From an uncultured Erysipelotrichaceae bacterium (GTDB taxonomy: Bacteria > Bacillota_I > Bacilli_A > RF39 > UBA660), in the NCBI GenBank assembly GCA_902766815.1, contig CACXEZ010000026.1, forward strand, positions 1-10,980: a DNA stretch of 10,980 nt. Direction: 5' to 3'. This document shows positions 6,662-10,980 of the stretch, piece after piece. Position 1 is the stretch's first letter. Every line of letters begins with the position of its first letter. A program made the position numbers and the translations under genes. Below the pieces are notes generated by a model. That model saw only the letters and a program-made list of their open reading frames with translations. It searched no databases and had not been told where the DNA came from.

Positions 6662-8203
6662 TCATCTCAAGAATATAATTATAGCTGCAGCTGCAACAAC
6701 TATTAGCGAAATTATCAGAATCATAAATGGAATATTCACGAAACCTGTTAATTTTCTCTTACCTAAAACTCGTGACTGAACATTTTCAATTTCTACTACT
6801 TTTCCTTCTGATATTGCTCTTTCTCTTTGTTCTTCCATTTTTTGTTTCTCTTGTTCTTGCATTGCTTTTATTCTACCTAACTCGAATTGGTAGCCAAAGC
6901 AATATGATAGTTTAATTAAGTCTTGCATTGTAATAGTATTGATGGCACCGTTTAATAGGGCTGGATCATTGTTAGATTGTAGTGGTATAATAGGCTGCTG
7001 AATCATACCATTTTGCGTAAGTGTCTGTAAAATATTTAATAAACTTTGAATTCCTTGTTGTGTTTGTTGCTGGGGTCGTGCTTCTTTAACTTCATTTGAA
7101 GTAACTGGTCTTTGCATGTTTCTAATTCTCGATTCTTCAACGTTTTTATTTATTTGTTGCCATCTACCTTGTGCTTGTTGTTTTCGATCATTCTGCTTTT
7201 CTTTCATTTGTTCGATTCTTCTTTGAACTTCATTGTGGGATTCTTCTTTATTTTCTTTAGCTTGCCTTTCTTTTTCAAGTTTTTCTTTTTCTATTCTCGC
7301 TTTTTCTTCTAGTTGTCTATTTATCTTTTCTATTTCTTCTTTTCTCATTGTTGTTAAATAATGATCCCTTAAATGTACATTTTTCTTATACATTTTTCTT
7401 CCAAAGATACCTTTTTCTAATCTATCCATTTTGGCAATAACTTTTCTAGTTTCTTTTGTTTTCTCTGTTTCGGCTTTTATGTTTTGCTGTTCTTGTTTGA
7501 TTTGCAATTTTGCATTCTCTATGTTTAATTTTTCTTTTTCTATTTTAGTTTTATAGCTATCGATAGATTCTGTAAGTTCAGAAGCTTTTTTCTCATAATT
7601 AGCTTTCTGCTGATTCACTTGTATCAATTCATTTTGTAAATTTTGCAGTTTTTTTAACTTTCTTTTTTTAAATAATCCTAGATTTGCCTTTTCACTTAAT
7701 TTACCTGCTTTACGTTCTAATTTTTTTCTTATTTTTTCTATTCTTTTGGTATCTTTTACGACAAGTTTTATTTCTTTTTTTGATTCTTTAATTCTGTTTT
7801 TAGAACTCTGTATTGTATTTTTTGAATTTTCTATTCTAGTCATATTTTTTATCATATTGTCTGTAGATGTCATCATATTTTTCTGAATATCATCTAATAT
7901 TTTTTTATTATTTGCTTGAATTCTTTCAAATTGTTCTCTCATTTCTTTTTGTTCTTCGGTAGAAGAACTTTTATAAATAGCTTCTAATGCTTCTCTAGAT
8001 AGGTTTTGATAGATTTCTTGCTTTTTTGATGAATTACATTCACGCAAAAGTCTTTGAACATTTCCAAAAGAAAGTTGATTTAATAGCTCTTTTAATTCAT
8101 CATGATTTAATGTTTTTATGATTTCTATTTGTTCATCCAAAGAATGTTCTTGAAAAAATTCTAGTTTTTTATCAGATTTTATATATTCTTCTCTTATATT
8201 CAT
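6662..8203 (-). CDS. Tail-anchored coiled-coil protein with MgtE-N-like start
   Basis: A 513-aa protein I cannot name. Residues ~15-78 (HSLDEQIEIIKTLNHDELKE..., LLNQL, LSREALEAI) have the repeated short-helix pattern of the MgtE N-terminal/FliG middle superhelix. Residues ~80-350 are strongly charged, Lys/Glu/Gln-rich and predicted coiled coil, with several heptad-like stretches and a Lys/Arg-rich patch (about 160-185). A Gln/Pro-rich linker (near RPQQQTQQ) leads to a second helical part, and residues ~490-512 (IPFMILIISLIVVAAAAIII) form one C-terminal membrane helix with only FLR after it. This gives a long cytoplasmic rod anchored by its tail. The ATG has GAGAGTGG upstream and is 11 bases after the previous stop (TAG), so it belongs to the unit with the two small DUF1292-like genes. 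It stops at TGA. The domain relation is by eye only. Confidence 0.75.
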   Translation of the reverse strand: MNIREEYIKSDKKLEFFQEHSLDEQIEIIKTLNHDELKELLNQLSFGNVQRLLRECNSSKKQEIYQNLSREALEAIYKSSSTEEQKEMREQFERIQANNKKILDDIQKNMMTSTDNMIKNMTRIENSKNTIQSSKNRIKESKKEIKLVVKDTKRIEKIRKKLERKAGKLSEKANLGLFKKRKLKKLQNLQNELIQVNQQKANYEKKASELTESIDSYKTKIEKEKLNIENAKLQIKQEQQNIKAETEKTKETRKVIAKMDRLEKGIFGRKMYKKNVHLRDHYLTTMRKEEIEKINRQLEEKARIEKEKLEKERQAKENKEESHNEVQRRIEQMKEKQNDRKQQAQGRWQQINKNVEESRIRNMQRPVTSNEVKEARPQQQTQQGIQSLLNILQTLTQNGMIQQPIIPLQSNNDPALLNGAINTITMQDLIKLSYCFGYQFELGRIKAMQEQEKQKMEEQRERAISEGKVVEIENVQSRVLGKRKLTGFVNIPFMILIISLIVVAAAAIIIFLR

Positions 8204-8214
8204 ATTACCACTCT

Positions 8215-8472
8215 CTAATCCATATTATCTATCATCTCTTTTAAGGTATTAAAGATATAATTTCTTTCAATATCATTCTCTATGGGTACAAATTCTTCCT
8301 CACCATTTGTATCTTTCATAATTTTATTAACATAAACATTTTCTTCTTCTTCGTTTGCATTTGTAGAATATAATAAATATTCTTGCCCATCTATTTCAAC
8401 AATATTAATGATTCTTGCTTGTATTTCATTTCCATTTTCATCTAATAATATGATAGTTTCTTGATTCTCCAC
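8215..8472 (-). CDS. DUF1292-like small protein
   Basis: An 85-aa acidic protein (no membrane helix). The pattern ETIILLDENGNEIQARII..., then a Tyr-rich strand EYLLYST, then VYVNKI, then FVPIENDIERNYIFNTL matches DUF1292 (the YrzB family), whose function is unknown. It starts at GTG (8470-8472), chosen because AAGGAG lies 8 bases upstream within the end of the preceding gene and the DUF1292 pattern begins immediately. Only 3 bases separate it from that gene, so translation is probably coupled. It is a paralogue of the preceding 82-aa protein and precedes the coiled-coil gene by 11 bases. Confidence 0.8.
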   Translation of the reverse strand: MENQETIILLDENGNEIQARIINIVEIDGQEYLLYSTNANEEEENVYVNKIMKDTNGEEEFVPIENDIERNYIFNTLKEMIDNMD

Positions 8473-8475
8473 AAT

Positions 8476-8724
8476 TTATACTCCTTCCTTAATAGCATTT
8501 GTTAGGGCTAATACTATTTTATTAGTCAAACTCTTATCTTTTTCATTTTGAATTGGTATTACAGTATTTCCAATAATTTGTCCACAATAAACATCATAAT
8601 TATTTTCTTGATTCTTAACTCCATAAATGCAATAATAATTATCATATAATTCAAAATTCATAATTGTAGTAGCCTCATAAGCAATCCCATCTACATTAAT
8701 GGTAAAATTACCAGCATCATTCAT
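8476..8724 (-). CDS. Small protein, divergent DUF1292-like paralogue
   Basis: An 82-aa protein, first in a three-gene unit. It shares its layout with the next gene: FTINVDGIAYEATTI, NYYCIYGVKNQ, DVYCGQIIG, VIPIQNEKDKSLTNKIVLAL. Both show a beta strand pair, a Tyr-rich strand, then PI(Q/E)N and a C-terminal helix, so I read it as a divergent DUF1292-type copy. The match to the family itself is weaker than for its neighbour. It is soluble and has no recognisable catalytic residues. The ATG follows AGAGGTGA at good spacing, and a promoter lies just upstream. Confidence 0.75.
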   Translation of the reverse strand: MNDAGNFTINVDGIAYEATTIMNFELYDNYYCIYGVKNQENNYDVYCGQIIGNTVIPIQNEKDKSLTNKIVLALTNAIKEGV

Positions 8725-8745
8725 ATATTCACCTCTATTGTAGTA

Positions 8746-8774
8746 ATTTTACCATACTATTCTTATTGTAACAA
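8746..8774 (-). promoter_or_regulatory. Promoter of the DUF1292-like/coiled-coil unit
   Basis: On the minus strand, TTGTTA (8769-8774) is followed after 17 bases by TAAAAT (8746-8751) with TGG directly upstream (extended -10). Transcription would start near 8739, about 14 bases before the ATG at 8724, just clearing the AGAGGTGA site. Confidence 0.6.
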
Positions 8775-8785
8775 GTTATCTATTG

Positions 8786-8820
8786 AAAAAAATGATATGA
8801 ACTGTTACTTTTTCATATCA
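8786..8820 (-). terminator. Rho-independent terminator of the CarD/alpha-CTD-like unit
   Basis: On the minus strand a perfect 9-bp stem TGATATGAA/TTCATATCA (arms 8812-8820 and 8793-8801) with a 10-base loop is followed by seven T (8786-8792). The first three bases of the stem are the TGA stop codon of the upstream gene. Confidence 0.88.
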
Positions 8821-9042
8821 ATTTTTAGAATATATTTTTTTATTTAAATCCATACTATTTAACTGAAGTTTAATTGTAATATGTTTAATTTCTTCATCTG
8901 TTAAACCTAAATCTTTCAAGTTTTTTCTTTTTAAAATCCAAAGTTCTTTTATTATAAAAATGTTATTTGTATTTAATTTTCGTACTATATTAGAATCGAT
9001 ATCTAATTTTGTTAAACTAGAATCTATTGGTGGATTAATCAT
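8818..9042 (-). CDS. Small protein like the RNA polymerase alpha C-terminal domain
   Basis: A 74-aa protein whose body (residues ~10-66: LTKLDIDSNIVRKL, NNIFIIKELWILK, NLKDLGLTDEEIKHI) follows the helix-hairpin-helix plan of the alpha subunit C-terminal domain, where LSVRSxNCLK, I.tI.dL, and NlGkkSleEI occur. The DNA-contacting Arg of LSVRS is not in place (LDIDSN, two residues longer), so DNA contacts may differ; another HhH fold is possible. I start at the ATG 9040-9042: GAAGGT lies 5 bases upstream and the overlap with the CarD-like gene is 8 bases, typical of coupled translation. The frame stays open to an ATG at 9096, giving 18 more residues, but those mirror the other gene's coding sequence and their Shine-Dalgarno site is poor. 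Stop codon TGA, inside the terminator. Confidence 0.72.
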   Translation of the reverse strand: MINPPIDSSLTKLDIDSNIVRKLNTNNIFIIKELWILKRKNLKDLGLTDEEIKHITIKLQLNSMDLNKKIYSKN

Positions 9043-9529
9043 TGGAACCTTCTTTAACAGATAATTTGGAAATAATATAATTTTTACATTCTTCATAACT
9101 CATACCTAAAGATATGCTTAATTCATTGTATAGATAATCTTCTGCTTTTTTAAAGTAAGTTAAGTCCTTATCTGCTAATTTTTTTCCATTTATTCTCCTT
9201 AATTCATTTCTTAAATAGGTAGTTTTGATAATTTTAATTAAATCTTCATGAGTATTTGTTTTCATTAATTCTTTATATTCCTGTTCTAATAGTTTGTCAT
9301 TTGCCTGTATTGCTTCTATTGTAGGTATCTTGTTAATTAATTTTTCTGCTTCTTCTTTGTTAATGGGATATCTTAAATAATCAACAGTATTAGACACTGG
9401 TACACTAATAGTTAAAGTTACATCTTCTATTGGACTTAATTTATAATAAAGTTGGTCATAATTTTTTGTTATTTCCTTTACTTTACATAAATCTCTTTTA
9501 TAAATGACATTATCTCCTACTTTAAACAT
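9035..9529 (-). CDS. CarD-family RNA polymerase-binding regulator
   Basis: A 164-aa protein of the CarD/CdnL/TRCF family. Residues 1-60 (MFKVGDNVIYKRDLCKVKEI, LYYKLSPI, ISVPVSN, RYPINKEEAEKLI) correspond to the RNA-polymerase beta-binding Tudor-like domain. Residues ~70-160 (HEDLIKIIKTTYLRNEL, KLADKDLTYFKKAEDYLYNE, SLGMSYEECKNYI) correspond to the helical domain that touches promoter DNA in mycobacterial CarD. The usual HGxG turn reads KRDLCK, and the protein has no Trp, so the wedge Trp of mycobacterial CarD is missing. Such proteins stabilise or modulate open promoter complexes. The ATG follows AAGGAGGAG. A terminator-like hairpin fills the leader, and the alpha-CTD-like gene overlaps its end. 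Confidence 0.88.
   Translation of the reverse strand: MFKVGDNVIYKRDLCKVKEITKNYDQLYYKLSPIEDVTLTISVPVSNTVDYLRYPINKEEAEKLINKIPTIEAIQANDKLLEQEYKELMKTNTHEDLIKIIKTTYLRNELRRINGKKLADKDLTYFKKAEDYLYNELSISLGMSYEECKNYIISKLSVKEGSND
9047..9054 (-). promoter_or_regulatory. Ribosome binding site that decides the alpha-CTD-like start
   Basis: The minus strand AAGAAGGT lies five to six bases before the ATG at 9040-9042, inside the last codons of the CarD-family gene. No comparable site precedes the in-frame ATG at 9094-9096. Confidence 0.6.
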
Positions 9530-9545
9530 TAAAACTCCTCCTTAT

Positions 9546-9597
9546 AAAAAAATCGAGTAGCTACTCAACTGGACTTACGCCAATGAATAGCTACTCG
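9546..9597 (-). terminator. Terminator-like hairpin in the leader of the CarD-family gene
   Basis: On the minus strand, CGAGTAGCTATTC (9585-9597) pairs with GAGTAGCTACTCG (9554-9566) over 13 pairs (one G-T), and ATTGG pairs with CCAGT above a one-base bulge, leaving a 7-base loop CGTAAGT. Seven T follow (9546-9552) after one A. This is a textbook terminator, yet the Shine-Dalgarno site of the CarD-family gene begins only a few bases further on (9535-9543), leaving no room for another promoter. With the promoter at 9609-9617 the hairpin occupies almost the entire leader, so it may act as an attenuator, an mRNA-stabilising 5' structure, or both. GAGTAGCTACTC at 9555-9566 is also itself a 12-bp palindrome. 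Confidence 0.75.
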
Positions 9598-9912
9598 TTG
9601 TTAAGATAATTATATCATTTTTTTAAAATTTATGTAAGAAAAATTTATATCACTTATATTTTTATGCCATATTCATCTTTTTTAGCAGCTCTATTTCTTT
9701 CTTTTCTAAGTTCCATCCATCTTGTTATTTGGAGTTAGATTTTATATAGTATTCTTTAGTAATTAGTAGTTTCTATTCTATTGAATATTTTGTTTTGTCA
9801 AGTGTTGTGGTTAGTCCTCCCAAATAGCAATTTTATTATAGGATAAGGTATCTTAAAGATTAAAAAATATTACACAATACAAAATGATTACAAAATCTTG
9901 TTCTTAGGCTTT
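9598..9912. other. Gene-poor region, possibly holding decayed sequence
   Basis: Apart from the promoter at its left end, I see no intact gene. On the minus strand a 20-codon frame, 9654-9716 (MELRKERNRAAKKDEYGIKI), looks like the C-terminus of a real protein but has no Shine-Dalgarno site and no open frame upstream (TAA just before). Further up, GGGAGGACTAACCACAAC (minus strand of 9804-9821) resembles a strong Shine-Dalgarno site with no usable frame after it, or the 3' end of 23S rRNA. The direct repeat TACAAAAT lies twice, three bases apart, near 9880-9896. I find no convincing terminator for the cation transporter. Confidence 0.4.
9609..9617 (-). promoter_or_regulatory. Extended -10 promoter of the CarD-family gene
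   Basis: The minus strand reads TGATATAAT (TATAAT at 9609-9614, TG at 9616-9617). A weak -35, CTTACA, lies 18 bases upstream. The start would be near 9602, immediately before the leader hairpin, giving a leader of about 72 bases. Confidence 0.62.
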
Positions 9913-10809
9913 CTATTTTTTGTTATGCTCTATATTCATGGGATTTACATGGATTACAGTTAAGAATATTTCTGGTATTTCTTTTTTGATTTCTTTTTCT
10001 AGAGTATCTGCTATTTCGTGGCTATCAAAGGTAGAGAGATTTCCGTCAACATAGATAGTAAAGGATATTTGATATTGATAGCCTACTGGTGTAGAATTAA
10101 AATGAATTACTTTTTTTATTTCCTCATGTTTTTTTATAATTTCTTGTACTTTTTTTATTGTTTCATTATCTAAAGATTTATCCATTAGTACATCATAGCT
10201 TTTGATAAATATTTGAGTTGCACTTAAGAATATCCAAAGTGATATCAAGATTCCTACAATCCCATCTACAAAATAGATATCTTTTAAACTCAATAGACAC
10301 GCTATTAAGTTTAAAATTGTTATTATGCAATCATTTCTATGATCTTTAGAGTTTGCTTCTATCAGTAAATTATTATATTTTTTATATATTTTATTGGTAT
10401 AAATATAAAGAGCGAATTTGATGATGATAGTTATAATACATACTATAATTAACCATATAGAAAACTCATAATGATTTTTATTTATTAAAGATAAAATAGA
10501 ACTTTGGAACACTTTTAAAGTCATTAAAATCATGGTAATACTAATTAACATCGAGTATATATATTCTGCCTTTCCATGTCCTAAATTGTGATCATTATCT
10601 TTGGGCTTTGATGCTATTTTGTTACCAATAAAGGTCATGATGGAAGAAAATATATCTCCTGCACTGTTAAAGGCATCTGCAATCATTGATTGGCTATTTG
10701 TTATGTATCCAATGATTCCTTTTATAATTAGTAAAAATAAATTCCCGATGATTCCTAAGATGCTTGCACTTTTGATGGCATTAAATTTCAATTTGCTAGT
10801 TTTTTTCAT
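9913..10809 (-). CDS. Cation diffusion facilitator family metal exporter
   Basis: A 298-aa inner membrane transporter of the CDF family, which exports divalent metal in exchange for protons. Six membrane helices lie within residues ~13-200, followed by the cytoplasmic metal-binding domain (~205-293, with HEIADTLEKEI and VIHVNP). TM2 has IADAFNSAGD and TM5 has KDHRND, so the site at the YiiP tetrahedral position would be Asn48, Asp52, Asp156 and Asp160. A DHRND in TM5 without the His of zinc transporters, with Asn in TM2, fits the manganese-exporting MntE-like group; this is inference. The loop KPKDNDHNLGHGKAEY matches the family. The ATG follows GGAAGGAT. It has its own promoter and appears monocistronic. 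Length is normal. Confidence 0.92.
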   Translation of the reverse strand: MKKTSKLKFNAIKSASILGIIGNLFLLIIKGIIGYITNSQSMIADAFNSAGDIFSSIMTFIGNKIASKPKDNDHNLGHGKAEYIYSMLISITMILMTLKVFQSSILSLINKNHYEFSIWLIIVCIITIIIKFALYIYTNKIYKKYNNLLIEANSKDHRNDCIITILNLIACLLSLKDIYFVDGIVGILISLWIFLSATQIFIKSYDVLMDKSLDNETIKKVQEIIKKHEEIKKVIHFNSTPVGYQYQISFTIYVDGNLSTFDSHEIADTLEKEIKKEIPEIFLTVIHVNPMNIEHNKK

Positions 10810-10858
10810 ACATATCCTTCCTTTTTTATTATATGATGTTTTGGTATTTATTTTTATG

Positions 10859-10887
10859 ATTATAACATTTCTTTTTTTTATTGTAAA
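10859..10887 (-). promoter_or_regulatory. Promoter of the cation diffusion facilitator gene
   Basis: On the minus strand, TTTACA (10882-10887) and TATAAT (10859-10864) are 17 bases apart, with TGT directly upstream of the -10 (extended). This is the best sigma-A-type promoter in the window. The leader would be about 42 bases. A second TATAAT at 10828-10833 sits too close to the Shine-Dalgarno site to be preferred. I see no metal-regulator operator that I can name. Confidence 0.72.
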
Positions 10888-10921
10888 TGAATATATGGCA
10901 ATCGCTTAAAAATAATAAATA

Positions 10922-10980
10922 TTAACTAATATTTGGAATAACCTCAAATATTAGTTTTTCAATATTATCAAAGTCAAGCA
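10922..10980 (-). CDS. C-terminal end of an unidentified protein (cut by window edge)
   Basis: The minus strand enters the window in an open frame that reads LDFDNIEKLIFEVIPNIS and stops at TAA (10922-10924). The amphipathic, ordinary composition and the hairpin overlapping the stop, as for other genes here, make it likely the end of a real gene. Eighteen residues are too few to name a family. Confidence 0.5.
   Translation of the reverse strand, partial: LDFDNIEKLIFEVIPNIS
10924..10956. terminator. Hairpin at the end of the edge gene, possible terminator
   Basis: A perfect 12-bp stem AACTAATATTTG/CAAATATTAGTT (10924-10935 and 10945-10956) with a 9-base loop. On the minus strand it follows the edge gene and is trailed by AATATTTATTATTTTT, a poor T run; on the plus strand only three further T follow. 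It most likely ends the edge gene, with moderate strength. Confidence 0.55.

Noticed and set aside
9040..9096. Longer start (ATG at 9094-9096) for the alpha-CTD-like protein
   Set aside because: The extra 18 residues are the shifted-frame reading of the CarD-family gene end, with a poor Shine-Dalgarno site; the ATG at 9042 has a good one and an ordinary 8-base overlap.
9860..9912. Terminator of the CDF gene
   Set aside because: Only a 4-bp stem (ACAA/TTGT) and a T run without an adjoining stem are present.
10601..10909. Plus-strand open frame of about 100 codons with hydrophobic product
   Set aside because: It lies antisense to the start of the CDF gene, mirrors its membrane-helix codons, and lacks a family match. 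The other plus-strand frames (3253-3453, 4010-4339, 5328-5540, 6727-6915, 7112-7312) are likewise shadows of clear minus-strand genes.
1..10980. Mycoplasma-type genetic code (TGA as Trp)
   Set aside because: Trp is encoded by TGG, and TGA ends at least two genes (8818-8820, 6662-6664) at sensible places beside terminators.
1..10980. CRISPR array, insertion sequence, tRNA, prophage
   Set aside because: I found no spaced repeats, transposase or integrase frames, cloverleaf-like sequences or phage structural genes.

Overview
The window is a very AT-rich stretch with every supportable gene on the minus strand. Shine-Dalgarno sites are strong (for example AAGGAGG), TGA serves as a stop codon (8818-8820 and 6662-6664), and the content (PcrA, a SufB typical of Firmicutes, CarD-family and DUF1292-like proteins) points to a low-GC Bacillota, probably a Bacilli/Erysipelotrichia-type organism and not a code-4 Mycoplasma. 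Species cannot be told from this sequence.

In transcription order (right to left): the last codons of an unknown gene (10922-10980); a cation diffusion facilitator (9913-10809) with a good promoter; a gene-poor stretch (9598-9912) that looks partly decayed; a two-gene unit of a CarD-family RNA-polymerase-binding protein (9035-9529) and a small protein resembling the C-terminal domain of RNA polymerase alpha (8818-9042, overlapping start), led by an unusual terminator-like hairpin; a three-gene unit of two small DUF1292-like paralogues and a 513-aa tail-anchored coiled-coil protein (6662-8724); a two-gene unit of a transglutaminase-like protein without its catalytic Cys and the PcrA helicase (3400-6567); a tail-anchored protein with a degenerate HipA-like kinase domain (2070-3314); a stand-alone sufB (692-2002); and a stand-alone ssb without the acidic C-terminal tip (58-435).

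The units are short and mostly separated by visible Rho-independent terminators, several of whose stems reach into the stop codon or the coding sequence. Candidate promoters are often of the extended -10 type (TGnTATAAT-like) with short leaders. I see no mobile element, CRISPR array, tRNA or intact rRNA. The housekeeping part is plain (PcrA, SufB, SSB, CDF). The most interesting parts are the CarD/alpha-CTD-like pair with its leader hairpin, and the group of membrane-anchored or catalytically degenerate proteins around pcrA: a pseudokinase-like protein, a pseudo-transglutaminase and a tail-anchored coiled coil. PcrA (through its Tudor-like tail), CarD and the alpha-CTD-like protein are all candidate RNA polymerase partners, but a common pathway is inference only.
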